Assembly (NCBI GenBank): GCA_938743325.2
Contig: OW568869.1
Location: forward strand, 62,001-126,000
DNA length: 64,000 nucleotides
Reading direction: 5' to 3'
DNA from: Pycnococcus provasolii
Taxonomy: Eukaryota > Chlorophyta > Pseudoscourfieldiophyceae > Pseudoscourfieldiales > Pycnococcaceae
Below are positions 38,951 through 47,142 of this stretch, piece by piece; the first letter of the stretch is position 1, and every line of letters starts with the position of its first letter. The notes under the pieces were generated by a model that saw only the letters and a list, made by a program, of their open reading frames with translations, was not told the origin of the DNA and did not search any database. Made by a program: the position numbers and the translations under genes.

Positions 38951-40651
38951 CTACTTTCTCACTTTCTCCTCGTCGTCCATGTCGTCGATGCTCATCAGAA
39001 TGTCTCGGTTCTCGCGTGCGAGACGTAGCATGTCCTGCTGACGTAGGCGATTTGCAAAGGACGAGCACGAATCCTCCTCGTCCTCGGAAGAGAGCGCGTC
39101 GGCGGTCGATATGCTCGGGATGAGCGGGACCACCTCCTCCCACTTCTCCTCGTCATGGGCGCCCGCGGTGATGGCAACCCTCACAGCATTGCTCGTTGCC
39201 ATCTCACCAGAGGGAATGTCCTTCGAGTCCCACGTGAATCCAACTTTGTGCAGGCGCTCGAGCACGTTCTTAGGGAGCGTGTCGCGCTTCTTGCGCAGCT
39301 TATCGACAAATTCCGCAAGTGTCTCGGGCATCTGGCTCGGGTCGAGGTCGTAGACATATGTCGCGGAACCCTCGTCGGAGAAAGTGAGGCGAAGGCTAGG
39401 AGGCACATCGAAGTGCCCCGTTACCGCATGGAAGTCTAGCAACGCGTCGAATGCAGCCTCCCACTCGGGCGTCACGTAGCCAGTCTCCACGCCCGCGCGG
39501 CTCAGCAACGTGCGCTTCTCCGGTCCTAGCATGCCACGCGCAGCCATGAACACCTGCTTCTCCATCCACTTGTTCATTCCTTCGACAACAGGCCATTCCT
39601 TGGGTATGTCTGCGTGACCGTGCATGTGGTAGAAGCCGCACAGCGCAACGTATCGCGTCTCCCACACCATCGTGTCCGGAAGCCCCGTCGTTCTGATTTT
39701 TTCGTCGCCATTCTCCGAGCTGTTGCCTGTGCGCAGGTGCAGCATGTTCGGGTTCGCGGTTAGCATCGCCCCGACACTTTTCGGTCCACTGAGCGGCACG
39801 CCAGCGGCGACGAGCGTTGCAACGACGCCGGGCATGTTGCGAAGGACACGCTTGCGACGTCGCCGGTCGATGAGCGGCCTCCCTTCCTTGGTCTTTTGCC
39901 ACATGGACGCCTCGTCGAGCACCTTGGAGGCGGCGTCGCGCGTCAGGTCGCAGTGATCGCTGAGGAAGTTGACGACGGCGTTGACGTCGCGGTCGAGCCT
40001 GCTTCGATAGCTCTGCGACGGGTCCGCACACCGTTCGATGACGCGTTCGGCTCTTTTGATGGTGGGCAGGAACGCCTCGTTCCACCCCTCTCCTTCCACC
40101 TCCAGCATCCACACCGTCTCCGTGGGCGGCTGTTTTCTTCGCGAGGATGTGGCTGGACGTGCGTCGTCTGTCTGAACGGTTGTTGGTAGACCTGCTGCTG
40201 CTGCTGCTGCTGCTGCTGCCTCAGCCGTCTGTCTTTTTCTCGTACTTTTCTTACCCCCCACGGACTTCGCACGTCTCCGCGTTGTCGACGCAGCAGCCGT
40301 GTCGTCTTGTCTTTGCTGTGCGAGCTCTTTTCTTCTCTTTTCATCCTGTCGCCTTTGCTTTTGCAGCAGTTCGAGTTGTTTTTCTCTTCGCAGTTCTCTC
40401 TCCACTTCGTCGAGTACGTTCAAGGCTGCGTTTCCTGAGGCGGTGCCGCCCCTATAATTACGAGTCCCCACGCCGCCACCCTGCTCATCCCACGCCAACA
40501 AGGAGGCCGAAGTAGATGCCCAAACAATGACCCTAGGACAACTTCTCCTAAAGGGTAACCTAATGGGCCTATTAACAGAAGGAGGAGGAGCACGAGCAGC
40601 AGAATGAGCAGTTAACACCACCATTAACGAGGAACCTAGGGAGGACGCCAT
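38951..40651 (-). CDS. Plastid protein with mTERF-like and helicase-associated repeats (566 aa)
   Basis: ATG at 40651. Residues about 1-50 are Ser/Ala/Arg-rich with few acids, like a transit peptide. A charged coiled-coil region with poly-Ala follows (about 75-160). Residues about 215-300 have mTERF-like helical repeats (KRVLRNMPGVVATLVAAGVP, AMLTANPNML). Two helicase-associated domains follow, each with a conserved aromatic and HGH/TGH element: FYHMHGHADIPKEWPVVEGM (about 340-390) and FDALLDFHAVTGHFDVPPSL (about 400-460). The tail is acidic. Helicase-associated domains are common in algae but their function is largely unknown. Organelle nucleic-acid binding is inference. Confidence 0.65.
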   Translation of the reverse strand: MASSLGSSLMVVLTAHSAARAPPPSVNRPIRLPFRRSCPRVIVWASTSASLLAWDEQGGGVGTRNYRGGTASGNAALNVLDEVERELRREKQLELLQKQRRQDEKRRKELAQQRQDDTAAASTTRRRAKSVGGKKSTRKRQTAEAAAAAAAAAGLPTTVQTDDARPATSSRRKQPPTETVWMLEVEGEGWNEAFLPTIKRAERVIERCADPSQSYRSRLDRDVNAVVNFLSDHCDLTRDAASKVLDEASMWQKTKEGRPLIDRRRRKRVLRNMPGVVATLVAAGVPLSGPKSVGAMLTANPNMLHLRTGNSSENGDEKIRTTGLPDTMVWETRYVALCGFYHMHGHADIPKEWPVVEGMNKWMEKQVFMAARGMLGPEKRTLLSRAGVETGYVTPEWEAAFDALLDFHAVTGHFDVPPSLRLTFSDEGSATYVYDLDPSQMPETLAEFVDKLRKKRDTLPKNVLERLHKVGFTWDSKDIPSGEMATSNAVRVAITAGAHDEEKWEEVVPLIPSISTADALSSEDEEDSCSSFANRLRQQDMLRLARENRDILMSIDDMDDEEKVRK

Positions 40652-41030
40652 GGGATCGCTAAGAGGAAACTACTCCTATCGCCAACGAAAAAGGAGGACG
40701 CCTACGATAAAAATAGGGAAGGGGAAGGGAAAGGGCGTCCCCCGCGGTGACGTCGCCTCCAGGGGGCCCCCCCCCAAGAAGAAGATAACCCTGCGATTGC
40801 CCAGAGATTTTTAACTTCACAAGCAGGGGATACCGGTTTTTTAGTTGGGGGTTTGGCTTGGATGGGTTGGTTGGGGGTTTGGCTTGGATGGGTTGGGGGT
40901 TTGTTTTGGCTTGGATGGGTTGGGGGTTTGGCTTGGCTTGGATGGGTTGGTTGGGGGTTTGGATTCTTCCTCTTCGGGGTTCCCCCCCAGGGGTTCCCGT
41001 GCCCGTTTGTTCTTTTTCACTAGACTATCT
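40652..41030. other. Divergent intergenic region with a GT-rich tandem repeat
   Basis: Non-coding. Holds the TTGGGGGTTTGGCTTGG repeats (see 40845-40975). Confidence 0.5.
40845..40975 (+). repeat. Minisatellite of TTGGGGGTTTGGCTTGGATGG-type units
   Basis: About five imperfect tandem units of 24-36 bp, G-rich on the plus strand, capable of quadruplex folding. They read through in frame with the next gene but precede its first ATG (41031). Confidence 0.85.
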
Positions 41031-41831
41031 ATGGCGATGATGCGCATCAGCACACCACACCAGCTGTGCTCGTTCTCAGTTCCAGGGGGAAGAAGAAGAT
41101 ACCAGTCACGCTCGTTCTCACGCTCGTTCTCACGTTTACGTTTGCTTCAACGTCGTACAAATATACACGCCTCGCCTTCGTCTTCGCCTTCGTCCCCGCC
41201 TTCGTCCAAACACGTATTCGCGTACCTCCCTGCGCCCGTCTTCGCACTCAGCACGAACGTTGTCCCAACAGTTGGCAACAGCAACAGCGCGACACCTGGG
41301 GACTCGCACAAAACGAACGTATGCATGGTGTCGTACGCCGCACCCGTCAGCATCAACCCGCCGAAGTTTGCCATGGGCGTCTACAAGGGAACCATGTCGC
41401 ACGAAACATTCATGAAAACAAGAAGAGGTGTGCTCGCCGTGCTCAGACCGCAGCATAGAGCACTCGCAAAACTGCTGGGGAAAACGTCGGGAAGGGACGT
41501 CGACAAAAGCAAAAGCATGAAGGAACTCGGATTCGACTCAGTCTGTGTGTACGAACACGAAGTCATCGCAACTGCAGCAGGTGTCGTCGAACTCGTGTGG
41601 CCAGATGGAAACGAGGCTGTTGACTGTGGAGACCACGAAGTCGTCATTTGCGACGTGAAACGGCACTGGACAGCGCCCGACGTCGTGCAAGACAACGCCT
41701 GCGTCGCTCTTGACGTGCTGAGCGTGCGTGAGGAGCTGGGTCGGCAGGTGGCGGAGGCGGAGGCGGAGGCACCTGCACGTACACACACGGACCTCGAAGG
41801 GATACCGCGCGTGCCTGACCACCTGGTGTAA
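41031..41831 (+). CDS. Flavin-reductase-like FMN-binding protein, probably plastid (266 aa)
   Basis: I chose ATG 41031 because the upstream open frame is G-rich repeat DNA without ATG. Residues about 1-60 are Ser/Arg-rich, like a transit peptide. The rest has the FMN-binding split-barrel pattern: PAPVFALSTNV, then NVCMVSYAAPVSINPPKFAM and GVYKGTMSHETFMKTRRGVL, followed by SKSMKELGFDSVCVYE. Proteins of this type use flavin to reduce other substrates or supply reduced flavin. The partner and reaction cannot be told. Plausible alternatives in the same fold are pyridoxamine-oxidase relatives, but the flavin-reductase pattern fits better. Confidence 0.8.
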   Translation: MAMMRISTPHQLCSFSVPGGRRRYQSRSFSRSFSRLRLLQRRTNIHASPSSSPSSPPSSKHVFAYLPAPVFALSTNVVPTVGNSNSATPGDSHKTNVCMVSYAAPVSINPPKFAMGVYKGTMSHETFMKTRRGVLAVLRPQHRALAKLLGKTSGRDVDKSKSMKELGFDSVCVYEHEVIATAAGVVELVWPDGNEAVDCGDHEVVICDVKRHWTAPDVVQDNACVALDVLSVREELGRQVAEAEAEAPARTHTDLEGIPRVPDHLV

Positions 41832-42091
41832 CACAAACAACTCCTGAAAAAAAAAAGGTGAAAATCCCCCTCACAGAATCCTCGGTCCAGCCTGTCCCCT
41901 TCGCGCGCGCAACGCAGCACTAACCTCTGAAGGCGAGGGAAGCTGCCAATTAGCGGCCGTTCGGAGCGGGCCTCGTTAGCGGTCGCCACGTGGGACGCCA
42001 ACAGGCCCGAGGCCGGCCGCTCGACGCCGCCTCGTTGACTGAGAAACATGTTCACTGCGTGCAAGCTTGCCGATCGCCGGTGCTGCTCGCC

Positions 42092-43432
42092 ATGGGTTGT
42101 GCGGCGAGTGCAGCCCTCGCCGCGACCCTCGCCGGGCTTCCACCCCTACACCGAGCAGCATATCTTGCCGATACACGGCGCGCACACGAGCTGCTTCGTG
42201 ACAGCTGTGTCAACGTAGATGCGCGTAACACACGAGGAGAGACGGCAATGCACGTGGTGGTGGAGAGAGGGAATGCGTTGATCACGCAGCTTCTCCTCGC
42301 GAACGGCGCAGATGTTGAGGCGAGGTGCGTTCACCGACAAACGCCGCTGTATCGCGCAGTCATGCACGGCCACGCCAACATTGCCAAGATTCTCCTACGT
42401 GCGGGAGCAGACGCAGAAGCGCGTAGCGGCGCGAATGGAGACACGCCTCTTCACCTTGCAGCTCGGCTTAACCGCGAAGGTTGCGTGAGGCTGCTTCTCG
42501 AGGCTGGTGCTGAGGCTGGAGCACGAGCTGACGACGGCACAACACCGTTTGACGCCGCCGTCAAGCACGGATACTTCGCGCTTGCGCAGCTGATTCGTGA
42601 AAGTACGAGAGCTTCGTTACAGTTGCCTGATGTGCGCCTGCCGGGATATGTTGGCACACCACCATGCTCGTCTTCTCCGCCTGCCCCCGACCACTTCGCA
42701 ACGACGCAGACAGCACGTGCTCCCCAACGACGACATCGAGTTGAATCCAACGAATCAAATGATCACCACCAATCGCCTCCTTGGAGTTACTTCATCAGCC
42801 ACTGCCAGGCGGAGACGAAAGATTACGCGGTTGACTTGTTTCACAGCTTGCGAGCAAGAGGCGAGAAGGTGTGGCTTGACGTGAAAATGACGCACAGAGA
42901 CGAGGCTGCGATGGAGCGCGGCGTTAAGGAGTCCGCGGCGGTTATCGCTATCTTGTCCGCAACGTATTTCGCTCGGCCGTACTGCTTGAAGGAGCTCGAG
43001 TGGGCGCGCACTTATCAAACTCCAATAATTCCGTGCGTTCCGTCATCCTTGCGCGAGGCGATTGGCGCGCTCCTCGGAAAAGCGCCAGCTCCAGTGCGAC
43101 GTTCGAACGGAGGCAAGGCGAAGCGTGCGCGCAAGTCAGCCGCTAGTGGTGACATCGTAGCCGTACCTGCATCGATGCAAGATTTGGGCCGCGTCAACGT
43201 CCTGACGCTCTACCGCGAGGATGACGAGTTTTGGAATCTCAGCCTGAAGAAGGTGCTTGAGGCGGAGAGCGTGCTTCTGCCGCAGCTTTCGCACGATGCT
43301 AACACGAGCGGCGTTGACGATACGAAGAAATGTCTTGACACCTCCGCCGCCGACAAGAATCATGCGAGCGGTGCAGGTACCAGTGCGTGTACCACTACTA
43401 CCACTGCCGACGACATACAAGTGAGGACTTAA
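42092..43432 (+). CDS. Ankyrin-TIR protein with a probable N-terminal lipid anchor (446 aa)
   Basis: I chose ATG 42092; the start MGCAAS fits N-myristoylation at Gly2 plus palmitoylation at Cys3. Four to five ankyrin repeats cover about residues 15-170 (PLHRAAYLADTRRAHELL; GETAMHVVVERGNALITQLL; GDTPLHLAARLNREGCVRLL). A polar linker leads to a TIR domain (about 228-340): YFISHCQAETKDYAVDLFHS, KVWLDVKMTHRDEAAMERGV, ILSATYFARPYCLKELEWA. E301 in LKELEWA sits where TIR NADases have their catalytic Glu. TIR domains act in immunity, either as NAD-cleaving enzymes or as assembly modules. It converges on the SDR gene with 32 bp between. Confidence 0.88.
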   Translation: MGCAASAALAATLAGLPPLHRAAYLADTRRAHELLRDSCVNVDARNTRGETAMHVVVERGNALITQLLLANGADVEARCVHRQTPLYRAVMHGHANIAKILLRAGADAEARSGANGDTPLHLAARLNREGCVRLLLEAGAEAGARADDGTTPFDAAVKHGYFALAQLIRESTRASLQLPDVRLPGYVGTPPCSSSPPAPDHFATTQTARAPQRRHRVESNESNDHHQSPPWSYFISHCQAETKDYAVDLFHSLRARGEKVWLDVKMTHRDEAAMERGVKESAAVIAILSATYFARPYCLKELEWARTYQTPIIPCVPSSLREAIGALLGKAPAPVRRSNGGKAKRARKSAASGDIVAVPASMQDLGRVNVLTLYREDDEFWNLSLKKVLEAESVLLPQLSHDANTSGVDDTKKCLDTSAADKNHASGAGTSACTTTTTADDIQVRT

Positions 43433-43464
43433 AAAGTACTATTATTACAGAAATTCGTAACTTT

Positions 43465-44706
43465 CTACGCGCTCGATGCGACGCTGTCCAAGAAGCGCCA
43501 CACCACCTCGGCAGATTCGGCAGTGCGCCACATAGGTACACCTTCGCCATACAAGTCTCTCACCTCCACTTTAGGATCGACGAAAAAACCGCCGCGTAGA
43601 TTCGACGCGTCTTGCGACGCTGCAAGCCACACGGGCGTCGTTGCACCCTCATCCGGCGTTCGCAATCCAAGCCGGCGTGCCTGTGCATCGCGCTCCTCAG
43701 AGGTCATAGAAGCTCTTTGCTCGTAGCGTTTTCTATTTTCGTACTTCAAGGCGAGCGTAGCGACGGATCCAGGGTGACAAGCGTTGCTTAAAACCCCGCG
43801 AACGCTGAGAGCATCGCTGAATAAAACGTTGGCCGCTTTACTTTCGCAGTATGCAAGCCTCGGATTGTTTGGAGTTCGCTTGCGAAAGCCAATGTCGTAT
43901 TCGGGCGTAGCGAAGTTATTGGGGACGTCGAGCGCTGCGGTGGACGTGAGTGTGACAATACGCGTGTCGAGATTCAGAGCGTCTCGCAAATGAGTGGTGA
44001 GAACGTACGGCGCGACGGCGTTGATCATCATATTCGGCTCAACATCTCCTGCACGCCAATCGTCTTGGCGTGCCGATGTCGGCATTGATACGACTCCTGC
44101 TGCATGGATGCATGCTTGCAGCTTGGTTCCGTTTAGCTCAGAACGCAGATTAGTCGCGTACTGGCGCACGCTCTCGACGGACCCGAGGTCACATGCGGTG
44201 ATGAACGGATTGGTTTTCCGCCAGCACGCGTCTCCAAGTCTCTGGCACGTGTCTTTTGCTTGTTCTTCCGTCCTGCAGCACGGTACGACGAGGAATCCGT
44301 GCTCGGCTGCGAGTCTGCGTGCCACAGCCATGCCGATGTCACCAGCCGCGCCTACAACGAGCGCGACTTTTTGACCCGAGTTTGCCGCCGTAGCTGGCTG
44401 TACCGCTTGACATGACTCCTTCACGACGAGTGTGGTGGCAGTAACGAGGGAAGTCCTGATGAGTGTACCGCGCCCACGGCGTACGTCGTTTCGATGAAGA
44501 CTACAACTGTCGTCGAAATCAGGTTGATCATCTCTTCTATCCACACCGCACGGAGTATCCGCGCAGAGGATCTTACAACGCTTTAAGTTTTTTGTCGTGG
44601 AAGGCAGGTGGCGGCGGCGCCGAGCGGCACCCGTCCCGGGCGTGAAGCAAGGTTTGCAGTGACTGCGCCGCGGAACGTGCAAGGTTCGAGCGGCGCGCGC
44701 CGACAT
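43465..44706 (-). CDS. Short-chain dehydrogenase/reductase, possibly organellar (413 aa)
   Basis: I chose ATG 44706. Residues about 1-100 are basic, Cys- and Ser-containing and probably a targeting leader. The Rossmann fold begins at VALVVGAAGDIGMAVARRLA, with the Gly motif at about 119-125. Catalytic Ser255 (TLTSTAA), Tyr286 and Lys290 (YCESK) are all present. A later HPGSVAT segment is also typical. The layout resembles retinol-dehydrogenase/WWOX-like or protochlorophyllide-reductase-like SDRs. Substrate cannot be given. It shares a 145-bp promoter, containing a CCCTAA tract, with the sialyltransferase-like gene. Confidence 0.88.
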   Translation of the reverse strand: MSARAARTLHVPRRSHCKPCFTPGTGAARRRRHLPSTTKNLKRCKILCADTPCGVDRRDDQPDFDDSCSLHRNDVRRGRGTLIRTSLVTATTLVVKESCQAVQPATAANSGQKVALVVGAAGDIGMAVARRLAAEHGFLVVPCCRTEEQAKDTCQRLGDACWRKTNPFITACDLGSVESVRQYATNLRSELNGTKLQACIHAAGVVSMPTSARQDDWRAGDVEPNMMINAVAPYVLTTHLRDALNLDTRIVTLTSTAALDVPNNFATPEYDIGFRKRTPNNPRLAYCESKAANVLFSDALSVRGVLSNACHPGSVATLALKYENRKRYEQRASMTSEERDAQARRLGLRTPDEGATTPVWLAASQDASNLRGGFFVDPKVEVRDLYGEGVPMWRTAESAEVVWRFLDSVASSA

Positions 44707-44753
44707 CGACAAAGAGCGAGAAAGAAATGCGGCGCCACGTCAGACGAAAACAC

Positions 44754-44783
44754 TTAACCCTAGTCCTAACCCTAACCCTAACC
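44754..44783. promoter_or_regulatory. CCCTAA tract in a divergent promoter
   Basis: Four to five CCCTAA-like units between the SDR start (44706) and the sialyltransferase-like start (44852). Confidence 0.65.
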
Positions 44784-44851
44784 GGAGCATTACCCTAATA
44801 CGCACCCCTGGAGCATTTTTCCCCTCCCCCCTTGTTCCGTGCGGTCAGTCC

Positions 44852-46372
44852 ATGCCGCCTCTCCGTCACGCAGGCGGCGCGTCGTCGTCCTCCTTGCCTG
44901 CGTGGCGTCCTCGCGTCGGCTCCTTGCGACGCCTCGTGCTGCTATTCCTCGCCTTCTCAGCCTTGCGCGGCACCGTCTTGCACATATTTACGGGCACATC
45001 TTCGGCGGCGAGCTCAGACGGGGTGAGGATGGGTCTGCAAGAGCCTCAGCCGACGGCTGTCGAGGCGGCGCGCGAAGACAGCAACCTGCCGCCGAAAACG
45101 CGTGACGACGTGATGAGCGACGATGCAGAGGACGATCAGGCGAAAGTCGACGACGTTGACGATGACGCGCGCGAAGTGGTGAGGACGACAACGCAGCTGG
45201 CACGACAACGCGAGCTGTTGCTGCCCTTCCTGGAGACGGCGCGCGATGTGCTGGCTGCCGCGCCGCAGCGTCGCCGGCCCGTGTTTATTCAGTGCCTGCC
45301 GCCCGAGGAGGCGGAGCGGCGCGGCATTGCCATGGTACGATCAGCGCGGCCGCGCAACGTCAGTCTGTATACCGCAAACGCGCTCGAGCTTTGCTGGCGC
45401 CCGCGCGGTGGAGACGCGCCGCTTCCAGACGACCAGCTTCCGCCCACCGCGCAGTTGCCGACGCGACTCGAAAAGAAGGACTTGCACAGCCTCTTCGTCA
45501 CGCGCAGCAACCTACGCCGCCTCGCCCGTGACGGTCACGAAGGCTGGGACACCGAAGACCCGCAACTTGCCGACGCTCTTCCCGCCGACGGTGAGGAGGC
45601 GATCGCGCCGCTTCAGCGGCGCTCGTGCGGTGTCGTTGGCAGCGGCGGCGATCTCGCCGGTGCTGGGTTGGGTAAGGATATTGACCATGCCGGCGACGTG
45701 CTCCGCGTTAATCAAGCGCCGACTCTCGGGTATGAGCGCAACGTCGGCTCGACGACGGCGTTCAGGCTCATCAACAATCTGTGGACAAAAAAGTATGCCG
45801 CGCTTCACGAGAAATGCCGCGGCGAGGCACCTAAGCTTCGGCATCCTGAATGCGCGCCGCCGCCAAAGCCCGGCTCACCGCCGCCGAAGGGTGGAGCAGA
45901 TGCCGCGCTGCCTCTCGAGCGGGATGTCACCCTGCTCGTCACACGTGCGGATGGCGACGACTTTCAGCGACTCGCGGCGTACCTGCGCGATCACCGGCCT
46001 GACGTCACCCTGCGCTTGCTGAGCTCTCGTGCCGTTTCCGCAACGCGGAATACGTGGGTCGTTCCGTGGAAGCACCTTCTGAACGAGACGGGAGCGCCTG
46101 AGGCTCTCGCGGCGGTGATTGAAGGCCGCGAGGCGCCGAGCAGCGGTCTCGTGGGCGTGTTTCTCCTTCTTCAGTTGTGCGCGAGCTTAACCGTCTTCGG
46201 GTTCGCCGGTCTCAACGACTCGAATCGATACCACTACTTCAAGACACCGCGCAACTACATGAACCGCGCGCACTCGTTCAGCGGCGAGCGCGCGCTCGTT
46301 CGCGCGCTGAGCCGCGACGGCGCGCTCGTCTTCGTTCACGGCAACGACCAGGCGGTGAAGAGCTGGGTGTAA
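44852..46372 (+). CDS. GT29 sialyltransferase-like glycosyltransferase (506 aa)
   Basis: ATG at 44852. A single hydrophobic segment at about 28-47 makes a type II Golgi anchor. Sialylmotif L spans about 259-305: CGVVGSGGDLAGAGLGKDID then VLRVNQAPTLGYERNVGS. Sialylmotif S is P429-F451: SSGLVGVFLLLQLCASLTVF. The last motif reads YHYFKTP at 460-466. These are the diagnostic CMP-sugar-binding motifs of GT29. In plants, GT29 enzymes act on Kdo or related pectic sugars rather than sialic acid, so the donor here may be CMP-Kdo or CMP-Kdn. Single exon. TGTAA follows at 46404-46408. Confidence 0.93.
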   Translation: MPPLRHAGGASSSSLPAWRPRVGSLRRLVLLFLAFSALRGTVLHIFTGTSSAASSDGVRMGLQEPQPTAVEAAREDSNLPPKTRDDVMSDDAEDDQAKVDDVDDDAREVVRTTTQLARQRELLLPFLETARDVLAAAPQRRRPVFIQCLPPEEAERRGIAMVRSARPRNVSLYTANALELCWRPRGGDAPLPDDQLPPTAQLPTRLEKKDLHSLFVTRSNLRRLARDGHEGWDTEDPQLADALPADGEEAIAPLQRRSCGVVGSGGDLAGAGLGKDIDHAGDVLRVNQAPTLGYERNVGSTTAFRLINNLWTKKYAALHEKCRGEAPKLRHPECAPPPKPGSPPPKGGADAALPLERDVTLLVTRADGDDFQRLAAYLRDHRPDVTLRLLSSRAVSATRNTWVVPWKHLLNETGAPEALAAVIEGREAPSSGLVGVFLLLQLCASLTVFGFAGLNDSNRYHYFKTPRNYMNRAHSFSGERALVRALSRDGALVFVHGNDQAVKSWV

Positions 46373-46549
46373 AGAGCTGTAGTACTACTGTATATGATAA
46401 GACTGTAACAAATACTGTATGTGAAGTTTGAACTTGTCGCAAAACCTCGTTCCGCCCGCCATTGATTTTGGAACCGGTGGAGCGATTTCGGGGTTTAACC
46501 AAAAACGCTTCGTTCCCCCCTGTCACAAGTTGTCTCCTTGAATCCCTTC

Positions 46550-47110
46550 ATGGCGGACTCGGCGTCGGCGTCGGCGGCGGCGGCGGCTAAGCTCGGTCTC
46601 TCGGCGTACCTGTCCGATGACGATGACGATGACGACGAGGCCAAGGAAGAAAAAAACAAAAGGACAAGGAATGACGAGGACGACGAGGACAAGGAGGGAG
46701 AGCCTGAACAACAGGAAAAGGAGGAGGTGAGGCAGGAGAAGAAGCTTGACAGCGATGACAGCCAACCACCAGTAGACTACTCGGCGTACCTGCCTCCGCT
46801 ACCAACAACGCCGTGCAATCCAGACCTCCAAGAACGCGTGCGGAGATTCCTTGCGATCCAGAGCGAACGGGGCGTGAGCGTCAACGAGCAGATTCAGGGA
46901 AACGCCGGCTTTCGCAATCCGGCGTTTTTGGAGAAGATGGTCGAGCACTTCGCACTGGATTCGTTCGGCACGCTCCTACCCGCTCACGTGTGGGACCCTC
47001 ATAACCTTCCAAGCGAAGATTTTGTAGACGCAATCGAGCAAGCTTTGGCGGAACGCAGAGAGCGAAGAGAGCGCGAGAGACGCGAGCTCTCTACAAAGCT
47101 TCTTGGATGA
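46550..47110 (+). CDS. SAP30BP: HCNGP/SAP30BP-like nuclear protein (186 aa)
   Basis: ATG at 46550. The first 75 residues are acidic and low-complexity (SDDDDDDDEAKEEK and following). The conserved HCNGP domain covers about 85-170: LPTTPCNPDLQERVRRFL, QGNAGFRNPAFLEKMVEHFA and LLPAHVWDP. The family acts in transcription control through Sin3-linked partners and in splicing of short introns. The C-terminus is a charged helix (RRERRERERRE). TGTAA at 47116-47120. Its stop is only 32 bp from the end of the convergent SET-domain gene. Confidence 0.9.
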   Translation: MADSASASAAAAAKLGLSAYLSDDDDDDDEAKEEKNKRTRNDEDDEDKEGEPEQQEKEEVRQEKKLDSDDSQPPVDYSAYLPPLPTTPCNPDLQERVRRFLAIQSERGVSVNEQIQGNAGFRNPAFLEKMVEHFALDSFGTLLPAHVWDPHNLPSEDFVDAIEQALAERRERRERERRELSTKLLG

Positions 47111-47142
47111 ATATGTGTAAGTATTGTGTACATTCATTCCTT

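Noticed and set aside
41990-42091. Upstream extension of the ankyrin-TIR frame
   Set aside because: No ATG there, and starting at 42092 gives the MGC lipidation motif.
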